Shown here: one piece after another, positions 34,733 to 43,812 of the stretch | Layout of the letters: every line of letters starts with the position of its first letter | Position numbering within the stretch: the stretch's first letter is position 1 | DNA from: an uncultured Erysipelotrichaceae bacterium | GTDB lineage: Bacteria > Bacillota_I > Bacilli_A > RF39 > UBA660 | Assembly (NCBI GenBank): GCA_902783435.1 | Contig: CACZQV010000043.1 | Location: 1 to 44,583, forward strand | Reading direction: 5' to 3' | Length of the DNA stretch: 44,583 nucleotides | Notes under the pieces: generated by a model | The model's input: the letters and a program-made list of their open reading frames with translations, nothing else | The model's database searches: none | Told to the model about the DNA's origin: nothing | Translations under genes and position numbers: made by a program

Positions 34733-34738
34733 TATAAT
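34733..34738 (+). promoter_or_regulatory. -10 box of the sigma-K-like gene
   Basis: TATAAT 14 bp before the ATG; no clear -35 at the right spacing. Confidence 0.4.
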
Positions 34739-34752
34739 TTACTGGTGATTAT

Positions 34753-35439
34753 ATGTTTTTATTTGAAATAATTAAGAATTTATTTATGTTTACTGGTAGT
34801 TATTCTGCAGATGCATTTTTAGAACCATTAAGTGGAGAAGAAGAAAGAAATTGTATAGAAAGGAAAATTAATGGAGATATTATATCTCGTAATAAACTTA
34901 TAGAACATAATTTAAGATTAGTTGCGCATATAGCTAAAAAATATGAAAGTAAGTATATATCAATGGATGATTTAATTAGTATCGGGACTATTGGATTAAT
35001 AAAAGGTGTGGATACTTTTATACCTTCAAAGAATGTGAAAATTACTACTTATTGTGCAAGATGTATTGAAAATGAAATATTAATGTATTTTAGAAAGAAT
35101 AATAAATATAGTAAAGATATAAGTATTGATGAGGCTGTGGGGTATGATAAAGATGGTAATCCTATATGTATACAGGATTTAATTAAGTGTGATAATGTAG
35201 ATTTTGTAGATGATATAGAATTAAAGGATAATATTAATAAATTATCTAAATATATAAATGTATTGGATAAACGTGAAAAGGAAATAATAATAAATAGATA
35301 TGGGTTAGATGGAAGAGGTGAATTAACTCAAAAAAATATATCTAAAAAATTAGGTATTTCTAGGAGTTATGTTTCTAGAATTGAAAAACGTGCTTTAACA
35401 AAATTATTAAGAGAGTTTTTAAAAGAAAATAATAAATAA
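34753..35439 (+). CDS. sigK: Sporulation-type sigma factor, sigma-K-like, with pro-sequence
   Basis: 228-aa sigma-70 group 3 factor. Region 2 has NKLIEHNLRLVAHIAKKYE, DDLISIGTIGLIKG and TTYCARCIENEILM; region 4 has DKREKEIIINRYGL and the helix-turn-helix KKLGISRSYVSRIEKRAL, wording that fits sigma-K best. The N-terminus is a hydrophobic 16-residue piece (MFLFEIIKNLFMFTGS) followed by YSADAFLEPLSGEEE. Bacillus pro-sigma-K has a membrane-binding pro-peptide that ends ...SY before NAFPQPLS and is removed by SpoIVFB; the same Ser-Tyr junction is visible here at residues 16-17. Sigma-E or sigma-G is less likely from the region-4 wording. No other sporulation-specific gene is certain in the window. 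Confidence 0.85.
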   Translation: MFLFEIIKNLFMFTGSYSADAFLEPLSGEEERNCIERKINGDIISRNKLIEHNLRLVAHIAKKYESKYISMDDLISIGTIGLIKGVDTFIPSKNVKITTYCARCIENEILMYFRKNNKYSKDISIDEAVGYDKDGNPICIQDLIKCDNVDFVDDIELKDNINKLSKYINVLDKREKEIIINRYGLDGRGELTQKNISKKLGISRSYVSRIEKRALTKLLREFLKENNK

Positions 35440-35465
35440 TAATTTACAAAACACTTAAATTTATA

Positions 35466-35471
35466 TATAAT
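35466..35471 (+). promoter_or_regulatory. -10 box of the deacetylase gene
   Basis: TATAAT 21 bp before the ATG; -35 not clear. Confidence 0.4.
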
Positions 35472-35492
35472 TTGATTAAGAGAGTGGTAGTT

Positions 35493-36950
35493 ATGAAAAA
35501 AGATAAAAAGGTAGAAGATACTGAAGAAATATTAGAAATAGAGGATGAAGAAATAAAAGAAGAAAAACCTAAAAAAAGTAAAAAGAAATGGTTTATTATT
35601 GGGGGTATTATTCTTTTTATTTTTATTGTGGCTTTTTGTGTTTATAATTTTTTATTACTTCCTGAAATTAGTTTAAAAGGGAAAAAAGTAGTAGTTTTAA
35701 ACTATAAAGAAAAATACACTGAAAAGGGATATAGTGCTTCTCATTTAGGTAAAGATTTAGATAAAGATGTTAAGGTAAGTGGAAGTGTTAATTCTAAGAA
35801 ACTTGGTACTTATGAAATTACTTATGAAGTAGGTAATGGATTATTAAAAAGAAAAGTAGTTAGAAGAGTAGAAGTAAAAGATAGGAAAAAACCTAAAATG
35901 GATATAAATAAAGATGATATATATTTATGTCCAGGTGCAGATTTTGTTCCTGAAAAGGTTAAAGCTAGTGATAATTATGATGGAGATTTATCTAAAAAAA
36001 TTAAGCATATTATTAATAAAAATAAAACTTTAGTTACTTATATAGTTAGAGATTCTAGTGGCAATGAAAAAAGAATTAGTAAAAAGATTATTTATAAAGA
36101 TAAAGAAGGACCTGTTATTACATTAGAAGGTAATGAGGAAATGTATGTTACTGTTGGAGGTAGTTTTGCTGATCCAGGTGCTAAAGCAAAAGATAATTGT
36201 GATGGTGATGTAGAAGTAAAAACATCAGGTAATGTAGATACTAGTAAGAATGGTAATTATACTATTACTTATGTAGCTAAAGATAAAGAGGGTAATGAAA
36301 GTAAGAAAACTCGTAATGTAGTAGTTACTAGTGGAGTAATATATTTAACATTTGATGATGGTCCACAAGATGGAACTACTAATGTTATTTTAGATATATT
36401 AAAAGAAGAGGGAGTAAAAGCAACTTTCTTTGTAACTAATAAAGGACCTGATAGTTTAATAAAACGTGAATATGATGAAGGTCATACAGTAGCACTACAT
36501 ACTGCGAGTCATGATTATGCTTTAATATATTCATCAGATGAAGCTTATTTTAATGATTTATATTCAGTACAAGATAGAGTTAAAAGAATTACTGGTTATG
36601 AAAGTAAGATTATGAGATTCCCAGGAGGAGCTAGTAATACTATAAGTAGAAGATATTCTAGTGGTATAATGTCACGTCTTACTCAAGAAGTAGTTAATCG
36701 TGGATTTAAGTATTATGATTGGAATATATCTTCAGGTGATGCGGGAAGTACTACTGATCCTAATGGTGTATATAGTAATGTAGTTAATAGTTTAAGTAGA
36801 GAAAGACCTAATATGGTACTTATGCATGATATTAAGACATATACTAGAGATGCAGTTAGAAATATAATTCATTATGGAAAAGAACATGGTTATACATTTG
36901 AAAGAATTACTATGGATACTGAAATGATTACTCAAAAAGTAAATAATTAG
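35493..36950 (+). CDS. Membrane-anchored polysaccharide (peptidoglycan-type) deacetylase
   Basis: 485 aa from ATG 35493, preceded by GAGAGTGGTAG. Acidic cytoplasmic start with Lys-rich KKSKKK, one membrane helix (about 33-55), three Ig-like DUF5011-type domains (about 56-279; units with VTVGGSFADPG and the strand ending YTITYVAKDKEGNES), then a NodB/CE4 catalytic domain from about 281. Catalytic features: TFDDGP, zinc His pair in HTASH, RFPGGASN and LMHD, all intact. It probably removes acetyl groups from GlcNAc in wall glycan, giving lysozyme resistance (PgdA-like); PdaA-type spore deacetylases share the fold. It follows the sigma-K-like gene by 53 bp. Confidence 0.9.
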   Translation: MKKDKKVEDTEEILEIEDEEIKEEKPKKSKKKWFIIGGIILFIFIVAFCVYNFLLLPEISLKGKKVVVLNYKEKYTEKGYSASHLGKDLDKDVKVSGSVNSKKLGTYEITYEVGNGLLKRKVVRRVEVKDRKKPKMDINKDDIYLCPGADFVPEKVKASDNYDGDLSKKIKHIINKNKTLVTYIVRDSSGNEKRISKKIIYKDKEGPVITLEGNEEMYVTVGGSFADPGAKAKDNCDGDVEVKTSGNVDTSKNGNYTITYVAKDKEGNESKKTRNVVVTSGVIYLTFDDGPQDGTTNVILDILKEEGVKATFFVTNKGPDSLIKREYDEGHTVALHTASHDYALIYSSDEAYFNDLYSVQDRVKRITGYESKIMRFPGGASNTISRRYSSGIMSRLTQEVVNRGFKYYDWNISSGDAGSTTDPNGVYSNVVNSLSRERPNMVLMHDIKTYTRDAVRNIIHYGKEHGYTFERITMDTEMITQKVNN

Positions 36951-36970
36951 ACAAAATAATTAAATTAATA

Positions 36971-36976
36971 TATAAT
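36971..36976 (+). promoter_or_regulatory. -10 box of yqeG-yqeH
   Basis: TATAAT 17 bp before the yqeG ATG. Confidence 0.4.
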
Positions 36977-36993
36977 ATTCAGGGAGTGATTTT

Positions 36994-37512
36994 ATGGGCA
37001 TATTTAAACCAAGTATTTATAAAAAGAATATCTTTGAAATTAATTATAAACAATTAAAAGATGAAGGTATTAAATGTTTAATATATGATCTTGATAATAC
37101 TTTGGGTTTAATATCTCATAAGAATTGTCCAGATGAAACTAAAGAATTAATAAAAAAACTACAAAAAGATTTTATTGTAGTTATTAGTTCTAATAATACT
37201 AAAAAAAGATTAAAACCTTATTTAAAAGAACTAGGAATAGATGGAGTTTCTTGGAGTATGAAACCATCTATTAGAGGTTTAATGATTATTAAGAGTAAAT
37301 ATAAATTAAAGAAAAAAGAAATGTGTATTATTGGAGATCAAATAGTTACAGATGTTTTAGCTGGTAAAAGATTTCATATTAAGACTATTTTAGTTGATCC
37401 ACTAGGAGAAAAAGATTTAAAGATTACTGGATTAAATAGAAAGATAGAAGCTAAGATTGTTAAAAGATATGAAAAAAGAGGTTTGTTTGAGAGAGGTAAA
37501 TATTATGGATAG
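36994..37512 (+). CDS. yqeG: YqeG-family HAD phosphatase
   Basis: 172-aa HAD IIIA hydrolase. Motif I DLDNTL (nucleophile Asp in YDLDNTL), motif II SSNN, motif III Lys in MKPS, motif IV GDQIVTDV. The family pairs with yqeH in Bacillus. Substrate is uncertain; relatives act as phosphatidylglycerophosphate phosphatases in some organisms. Start supported by GGGAGTGAT. Overlaps yqeH by 8 bp. Confidence 0.9.
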   Translation: MGIFKPSIYKKNIFEINYKQLKDEGIKCLIYDLDNTLGLISHKNCPDETKELIKKLQKDFIVVISSNNTKKRLKPYLKELGIDGVSWSMKPSIRGLMIIKSKYKLKKKEMCIIGDQIVTDVLAGKRFHIKTILVDPLGEKDLKITGLNRKIEAKIVKRYEKRGLFERGKYYG

Positions 37513-38515
37513 TGAGAAACGTTGTAGTGGATGTGGAGTTTTACTACAAGACTCTAATATTCTACAAGAAGGCTATACAACTAGTTTAGATAATGATATT
37601 TGTCAGAGATGTTTTAGAATGAAAAATTATGGTGAATATCAAGTTGTTACTAAAAGTAATGAAGAGTATTTAGAAATACTTAAAAGTGTAGGAGAAACTA
37701 AAGATTTAGTTTTATATGTTACTGATTTATTAAACTTAGAGAAGAATATTGAAGAGATTAGAGAATTAATTCCTAATAAGATGATATTAGTACTTAATAA
37801 AATAGATGTACTTCCTAAATCAGTTAAAGAAGATAAATTAATAAATTATTTAGCTTCTAAAGATATTCATTTTGAAGAAGTAATAGTAATCTCTGCTAAT
37901 AAGAATTATAATATTGATTATTTATTAAAGAGAATTAAATTTCATCAAACAAGTAAAAATGTATATGTAGTTGGACATACTAATGCTGGTAAGAGTAGTT
38001 TAATTAATAAGCTTATTAAGAATTATTCTGATAATAATCAAGAATTAACTATGAGTCCACTTCCTTCTACTACATTAAATACTGTTAATATTGAAATTAA
38101 TGAACATTTAACTCTAATAGATACTCCAGGTCTTGTTGATGTAGGATCTATTTTAAATCATGTAGATGGAGATATGGTTAAGAAAATATCTGCTAAGAAA
38201 GAAATTAAACCACGTACATATCAACTTCGTAAGAATCAATCTATTGTTATAGAAGATTTAATTAGAATAGATTATGTAGAAGGAGAAAAGAATAGTTTTA
38301 CTTTATTTGTATCTAATGATTTAAAAGTAAAAAGATTATTAAACTTATTTAATAATGAAGATTTAAAAGATAAGAATAAGATTACTTATAATGTTAAATA
38401 TGATGAAGATTTAGTTATAAGTGGGCTTGGATTCGTAAAAATAGTTAATAAAGGTGTAATAGATGTTTATATTGATAAAGATGTAGATACATTCTTAAGA
38501 AAGAGTTTAATTTAA
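37505..38515 (+). CDS. yqeH: Ribosome-assembly GTPase YqeH
   Basis: 336-aa circularly permuted GTPase needed for 30S subunit assembly. N-terminal zinc finger (CSGCG ... CQRC), then the G4 motif NKID before the P-loop GHTNAGKSS and G3 DTPG, the order that defines the permutation. The C-terminal domain (about 220-336) is complete and basic. Start chosen at ATG 37505, with GAGAGG in the end of yqeG; translationally coupled. Terminator overlaps its stop. Confidence 0.93.
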   Translation: MDSEKRCSGCGVLLQDSNILQEGYTTSLDNDICQRCFRMKNYGEYQVVTKSNEEYLEILKSVGETKDLVLYVTDLLNLEKNIEEIRELIPNKMILVLNKIDVLPKSVKEDKLINYLASKDIHFEEVIVISANKNYNIDYLLKRIKFHQTSKNVYVVGHTNAGKSSLINKLIKNYSDNNQELTMSPLPSTTLNTVNIEINEHLTLIDTPGLVDVGSILNHVDGDMVKKISAKKEIKPRTYQLRKNQSIVIEDLIRIDYVEGEKNSFTLFVSNDLKVKRLLNLFNNEDLKDKNKITYNVKYDEDLVISGLGFVKIVNKGVIDVYIDKDVDTFLRKSLI

Positions 38516-38526
38516 CTCTTTTTTTA
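38500..38526 (+). terminator. Terminator of yqeG-yqeH
   Basis: AAAGAGTT pairs with AACTCTTT, followed by T; overlaps the yqeH stop. Confidence 0.75.
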
Positions 38527-38535
38527 TGTTAAAAT
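38527..38535 (+). promoter_or_regulatory. Extended -10 promoter of the carboxypeptidase gene
   Basis: TGTTAAAAT, 15 bp before the ATG; an overlapping TATAAT lies at 38535-38540. Confidence 0.45.
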
Positions 38536-38550
38536 ATAATTGGTGATAAT

Positions 38551-39750
38551 ATGAAGAAGTTTATTATAGTTTTATTATTATTAATACCTATTAATGTATT
38601 TAGTTTGGATTTAGATATTACTAGTAGTAATGCTATTATGTATAACTTAAATGATAATGAAGTTATTTATGAAAAGGGTAGTGAAGAAGAAGTTAGTATT
38701 GCTTCTCTTACTAAGATAATGACTTGTATTGTTGCTTTAGAAAATATAGATGATATAGATAAAAAAATAACTTTAACTAATAAAGATTTTGAAGGTTTAG
38801 TAGAACAAAATGCGGCAGTAGCGGGGTTTCGTGTAGGAGAAGAAGTGACTTATAGAGATTTACTTTATGGACTTATGCTACCTAGTGGAGCTGATGCTGC
38901 ACAAGCACTTGCTAGAAATATAGCTGGTAGTAATGAAGAGTATGTAGAACTTATGAATAAAAAAGTAAAAGAGTTAGGTTTATCTCATACTCATTTTGTT
39001 AATACTACGGGGTTAGATATAGATGGACATTTTTCTAGTGCTTATGATTTATCTAAGATATTTATGTATGCTTTAAAGAATGATACTTTTAAGGAAATAA
39101 TAACTACTAGTACTTATACTACTAGTAATGGTAGATTAACTTTTAAAAGTACTATTAGTAAGGCTCTAAGTAGTTATAATTTAGATATGAGTTATTTATT
39201 AGGAGGAAAAACTGGTACTACTGGTAATGCTGGACTTTGTTTAGCTACTATTGCAGAAAAAGATAATGTTAAATATTTACTAGTAACAGTAAAAGCTCCT
39301 ATGGATGGTGGTATTCCTAGTAATTATACTGATCAAAAAAAGATTTATGAGTATTTTATGAATAATTATAGTTATAAAAGTATAGTTGATAAAGATGAAA
39401 AATTACTTAGAATAAAAACAAAATATGCTAAAAAAGATTATGTAGTTATTAATGCTCCTAAAACTATTAAGAAGTATTTAGATAATGATTTTAGTCAAAG
39501 TAAAGTTAAATATAAATATACTGGTAAAAATGTTATTACTTTGGATATGGATAAGGGTACTAAGTTAGGTAAAGTTGATATTATATATGATGGTAAGATA
39601 CTTGATACTATAGATATTTATTTGAATAAAAAACAGGAATTAGATGTATTTAAATATATAAGTGGACATAAAATTATAATTATTATTCCTAGTATTATAT
39701 TAATTTTATTATTATTTGTATTTGTAAAGAAATGTAAAAGAAAAAGATAA
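38551..39750 (+). CDS. dacA: D-alanyl-D-alanine carboxypeptidase
   Basis: 399-aa low-molecular-weight penicillin-binding protein that trims the terminal D-Ala from wall stem peptides. Signal peptide MKKFIIVLLLLIPINVFS, SxxK motif SLTK (about 53), KTG in LGGKTGTTG (about 223-225), a beta-rich C-terminal domain (about 265-370), and an additional C-terminal membrane helix with a basic end (about 374-399) that would anchor it. The middle SxN motif reads SGA (PSGADAAQALA), a substitution that also occurs in other Firmicutes. Start after TTGGTGATAAT. DacA and DacF cannot be told apart by sequence alone. Confidence 0.9.
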   Translation: MKKFIIVLLLLIPINVFSLDLDITSSNAIMYNLNDNEVIYEKGSEEEVSIASLTKIMTCIVALENIDDIDKKITLTNKDFEGLVEQNAAVAGFRVGEEVTYRDLLYGLMLPSGADAAQALARNIAGSNEEYVELMNKKVKELGLSHTHFVNTTGLDIDGHFSSAYDLSKIFMYALKNDTFKEIITTSTYTTSNGRLTFKSTISKALSSYNLDMSYLLGGKTGTTGNAGLCLATIAEKDNVKYLLVTVKAPMDGGIPSNYTDQKKIYEYFMNNYSYKSIVDKDEKLLRIKTKYAKKDYVVINAPKTIKKYLDNDFSQSKVKYKYTGKNVITLDMDKGTKLGKVDIIYDGKILDTIDIYLNKKQELDVFKYISGHKIIIIIPSIILILLLFVFVKKCKRKR

Positions 39751-39778
39751 TTATATAAAGTAATTGTCTTTTTTTTTA
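39741..39778 (+). terminator. Terminator of the carboxypeptidase gene
   Basis: AAAAAGATAATTA pairs with TAATTGTCTTTTT (one G-U), then T-run. The 3' arm carries the TTGTCT -35 box of the next gene. Confidence 0.8.
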
Positions 39779-39792
39779 GTCTTTTCTATAAT
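39764..39792 (+). promoter_or_regulatory. Promoter of surface protein gene 3
   Basis: TTGTCT (39764-39769), 17 bp, TATAAT (39787-39792), followed by a second TATAAT and AGAGGTGG. Closely similar to the promoter of surface protein gene 1. Confidence 0.7.
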
Positions 39793-39813
39793 TATAATAG
39801 AGGTGGTCTATGT

Positions 39814-42800
39814 ATGCGTAAGTATAAAAAGAAAAATAAGGTATTTTTATTAGCAATACTAGTTTTGGTAGTATCTATAGGATATGCACTTTTAAGTACG
39901 ACATTAAATATTAATGGTATTGCGGGTATTAATAAAAATGCATTTGATATACACTGGGATAGAAATAGTGTAGAAGTAACAGATGGGAGTGTAGAGGGAG
40001 ATATACCTACTGTTACTGGTGATAATGATAGTATAGTGGAGTTTACTACTGAATTAGAATTACCAGGTGATTTCTATGAATTTACAGTAGATGCGATAAA
40101 TGAAGGTACTATTGATGGTATAGTTACATTATCTGATAAAACTACATATAAATTAATAAATGAAGAATATGTAGAACAAGCTTTGCCAAGTTATATTAAA
40201 TATAGTGTTACATATGAAGATGGTACTACATTACCAAAAATTGGGGATGTATTAGTAGCTGATGGTGGAACACAAAAATATAAAGTTAGAGTAGAATATG
40301 ATAGTGAAGCTACTACTTTACCAGAAGAACCTGAAACATATAAATTTGAATACGAAGTAAAATATGAGCAGCCAAAAGATCAATATAAAGTTACTTTTGA
40401 TCCAGATGGTGGTTTAGTTTCTGAAACTGTTAGATATGTTAATAAAAATGAAGCTATTGGAGAATTACCTATAGCTACAAAAGAAGGAGAAGTATTTGGT
40501 GGATGGTTATTAGGAGAAACAGTAATTACTGCTTCTTATGTACCAACTGCAAATATTACTTTAAAAGCTAATTGGGATGAAGTATTACCGATGTTTGATA
40601 CAGGTGCTAATGTAAATGCTAAAATAAAAGCTTTAGCTGGGAATACATTACCTGATACTAATCCATATCTTAAACAAGATAATAATATTGCAAAGTTTGT
40701 AAGGTCATATGCAGAACCAACAGATGCAAATAAAACAGAAGAACATATAATATCAGCACCAGATAGTGACGGAGAAATTTATGCTTGGTATGATGATTAT
40801 AATATTTATTGGTGGAGTGCAGCTAATAAAGAAAAATTAAATCCAGATAGTTCATTTATGTTCTTTGGTTTAGCATATGTAAATGAAATAGATACTCAAT
40901 TTGATACAAGTCTATCAACTAATATGGCTTCTATGTTTGCAGGTACTACTCATCTTGAAAATTTAAATTTAGAAAATTTTGATACAAGTAATGTTACAGA
41001 TATGACAGCAATGTTTTCTAATACATATGTGAAAAATTTAGATTTATCAAGTTTTGATACACATAATGTTACAGATATGACAGCAATGTTTAATGCACAA
41101 TCAAATACAAGTAGTCCAACAGTTAATTTGAGTAGTTTTGATACAAGTAATGTTACTAGTATGACAGCAATGTTTTCTAATGCTCATTATAGTGAATTAA
41201 ATTTAAGTAATTTTGATACACATAATGTAACAAATTTTAGTGGGATTTTTTCTGGTAATTCTTATTTGAAAAAAATAGATGTAAGTAATTGGGACTTCTC
41301 AGGTGTTACTTCATTAGACGGAGTATTTTCAGGGTTAAGTAATGTAGAACAAATTAAGTTAACAAATGTTAATACTGGTTCATTAACAAGAATGAGTTAT
41401 ATGTTTTCTGGAGATCAAAGACTTAAAAATCTTAATTTAAGTTCATTTGATGTAAGTAATTCAACAACCTTTAGTGGAATGTTTTCTGGATGTTCTAGTT
41501 TAAAAAGTCTTAATATAAGTAATTGGAATTTTGAATCTGCTACAGATTTAACTGCATTATTTAATGGACTTGGTAGTTTGGAAGAAATTATTTTAAATAA
41601 TGTTGATACAAGTAATATAGTATATATGTCGGCAATGTTTAATAATGATAATTCTTTAAGAGAATTAAATTTGGATTCCTTTGATACAAGTAAAGTTACT
41701 GATATGAATAGTATGTTTTATGGTTGTAATAGTCTTACTACAATAAGTGTAGATGAAAATAAATTTGTAGTAGATCAAGTAAGTAATTCGGGAAGTATGT
41801 TCCAAGGATGTTCTAGTTTAGTAGGTGGTGCAGGTACTGTATATAATTCAAGTAAGATTGATAAAGAGTATGCTCATTATGATCATTTAACAAGTAATCC
41901 AGGATATTTCAATGATGGTGGTGTTCCTAGTCTTAATGTTACATTTAACCCAAATGGTGGTAGTATGGATGAAGTTACAAGAACTGTAAGATATGGTAAA
42001 ACAGTAGGTAATTTACCAACAGCAGCTAAAGATGATGCTTCATTGGTTGGATGGTATACTGGAATTACTGATGGTGTTCAAATAGATAGAAATGAAGTTA
42101 TAACTAGTGATGTAACTTATTATGCTAAGTGGTCTGATGATAAAGAAATTATATATAATGGAAATGGTGGAACATTTGAAAATAATGAAGCTACAAATGA
42201 TATTAATTATAATTACACATCAGGACATATAACAAGATACTCACATACACCTAATATTAATGATAATGGTGTTATTACTGGTACATATGATGCTAATATG
42301 TCTAGAAATGATGTGATAACAATTGAAGGTGCAGAAAGACTTAATATTGAAGTATGGTATTCAACAGAAAAAGAAGAATCTGATTGGTTAGCAATTTATC
42401 CTGAAGGATATAAACCAAATAGAAATAATTATTATAGTGCTGAAATATCTGATGGTAGATTAGGTGGAGGACAAAGTCTCGTTAAACCTACAGATGCAAC
42501 ATATCATAAAACATTCACTGTAGATGGTGACACAGCACAATTCTATTTTAGATCTGATTCTTCTAATAATTATTATGGGTATTATGCAATCATAACAGCA
42601 GATGGTAATTCATTTGTAGGTGATCCAGGATATCAAACTCCAATTAATCGAGGATATAGATTAGAAGGATGGAGCGAGAGTGTTGATGGACCTGTTAAAT
42701 ATGAAACAGAATCATCAATAATAAAAGATATGGTATATTTACCATCATCTAAAACATTATATGCTAAATGGTATCAAGTACCAGAATATACAATTACATT

Positions 42801-43812
42801 TAATCCAAATGGTGGTGTAGTTGATCCAACATCTAAGATAGTGTATGATGGTGAAACTATAGGTAATATGCCAACACCAACACGAGAAAATTATAAATTT
42901 ACTGGATGGGTATCTGATTTAACTACTGGTTCTAAAGTTGAATCTAACATGTTACCTACTGGAAGTATGACAGTATATGCAACATGGAAAGTTGATTTTG
43001 AAAATGCTCCATGGGATTTTATAGAGGATATAATCGAAGATAATCCACATAATTATTGTGAATATTTCAAAGTAGGAGATACTAGAGAAATAGAATTAGA
43101 AGGATATGGTACTCATATTCTAAGAGTATCTAATTGTTCGTATAATTCTATATATGATACAGATACAAGTAGATCTCAAACTGCTAATGGTTTAGTAATA
43201 GAATTTGCAGATTTAATTACTACTCATAGAATGAATCCATATGATCAAGATAAATATTTAGTAAATGGATATGGTAATAAAGGTGGATGGGAATATTCAG
43301 AAATGAGAACATTTGTAAATAATGATATCTACAATGCATTACCTAGTGAAATAAAAAATTCTATTATTGATACAAGAGTTATATCTGGATATAATAGTGA
43401 AGTAGGAGATACTGCTAGATTTAGTACTACTGATAAATTATATTTATTAGCTCCAATGGAAGTATATAGAACAAATTATGAGCCAAGATCTTCTATGACT
43501 GTTGATAATTTGTTATATGAAAATACAAGAAAACTTGATTATTATGTGAATACATGTATGGGTACTGATGGTGTTTGTAAATACGCTAGAAAATGTGTAT
43601 CATCTATAAATTGTTATAACAACCAATATCAAGTATGGTGGTTACGTGGAGTTTTATCGGGAACATATTATAAAAATAATACTAATGAGAAATTTACCGC
43701 TTTTTCTGTATCTAACTTATATTCGGGCGGAGGCGATTCATATTTATGGAGTGTAGATGCACATAATGAAAGTTCTGTTTATGTTTCCCCAGCATTTAGA
43801 ATAGGTGGATAA
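39814..43812 (+). CDS. Giant BspA-like surface protein 3, with one CUB-like module
   Basis: 1332 aa, start ATG 39814 (AGAGGTGG upstream). N-terminal membrane segment (about 8-25) ending SIGYALLSTTLNINGIAG, TasA-like domain to about 185 (ELPGDFYEFTVDAINEGT), an InlB-type repeat (about 191-254), BspA/DUF285 repeats (about 324-656), a second InlB-type repeat (about 708-773), a third one split by a CUB-like module (about 780-986; IEGAERLNIEVW, SDWLAIYPEG, FRSDSSNNYYGYYAI), a fourth (about 991-1058) and a DUF6273-like end (about 1083-1332, WWLRGV and VSPAFRIGG). The repeats contain regular FDTSNVTDMTAMF units, with near-identical DNA copies. No LPxTG. Its 3' end and terminator resemble those of surface protein gene 1. 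Confidence 0.85.
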   Translation: MRKYKKKNKVFLLAILVLVVSIGYALLSTTLNINGIAGINKNAFDIHWDRNSVEVTDGSVEGDIPTVTGDNDSIVEFTTELELPGDFYEFTVDAINEGTIDGIVTLSDKTTYKLINEEYVEQALPSYIKYSVTYEDGTTLPKIGDVLVADGGTQKYKVRVEYDSEATTLPEEPETYKFEYEVKYEQPKDQYKVTFDPDGGLVSETVRYVNKNEAIGELPIATKEGEVFGGWLLGETVITASYVPTANITLKANWDEVLPMFDTGANVNAKIKALAGNTLPDTNPYLKQDNNIAKFVRSYAEPTDANKTEEHIISAPDSDGEIYAWYDDYNIYWWSAANKEKLNPDSSFMFFGLAYVNEIDTQFDTSLSTNMASMFAGTTHLENLNLENFDTSNVTDMTAMFSNTYVKNLDLSSFDTHNVTDMTAMFNAQSNTSSPTVNLSSFDTSNVTSMTAMFSNAHYSELNLSNFDTHNVTNFSGIFSGNSYLKKIDVSNWDFSGVTSLDGVFSGLSNVEQIKLTNVNTGSLTRMSYMFSGDQRLKNLNLSSFDVSNSTTFSGMFSGCSSLKSLNISNWNFESATDLTALFNGLGSLEEIILNNVDTSNIVYMSAMFNNDNSLRELNLDSFDTSKVTDMNSMFYGCNSLTTISVDENKFVVDQVSNSGSMFQGCSSLVGGAGTVYNSSKIDKEYAHYDHLTSNPGYFNDGGVPSLNVTFNPNGGSMDEVTRTVRYGKTVGNLPTAAKDDASLVGWYTGITDGVQIDRNEVITSDVTYYAKWSDDKEIIYNGNGGTFENNEATNDINYNYTSGHITRYSHTPNINDNGVITGTYDANMSRNDVITIEGAERLNIEVWYSTEKEESDWLAIYPEGYKPNRNNYYSAEISDGRLGGGQSLVKPTDATYHKTFTVDGDTAQFYFRSDSSNNYYGYYAIITADGNSFVGDPGYQTPINRGYRLEGWSESVDGPVKYETESSIIKDMVYLPSSKTLYAKWYQVPEYTITFNPNGGVVDPTSKIVYDGETIGNMPTPTRENYKFTGWVSDLTTGSKVESNMLPTGSMTVYATWKVDFENAPWDFIEDIIEDNPHNYCEYFKVGDTREIELEGYGTHILRVSNCSYNSIYDTDTSRSQTANGLVIEFADLITTHRMNPYDQDKYLVNGYGNKGGWEYSEMRTFVNNDIYNALPSEIKNSIIDTRVISGYNSEVGDTARFSTTDKLYLLAPMEVYRTNYEPRSSMTVDNLLYENTRKLDYYVNTCMGTDGVCKYARKCVSSINCYNNQYQVWWLRGVLSGTYYKNNTNEKFTAFSVSNLYSGGGDSYLWSVDAHNESSVYVSPAFRIGG

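Noticed and set aside
34705..36960. Identical aattagacaaaataa after the flippase and deacetylase genes, considered as a regulatory repeat.
   Set aside because: Only 15 bp in a very AT-rich background, part of stop-codon context, not found elsewhere.
40970..41230. Near-identical DNA repeats (gatacaagtaatgttac and similar) that could suggest a CRISPR or satellite.
   Set aside because: They keep the reading frame and encode the FDTSNVT repeat units of surface protein 3.
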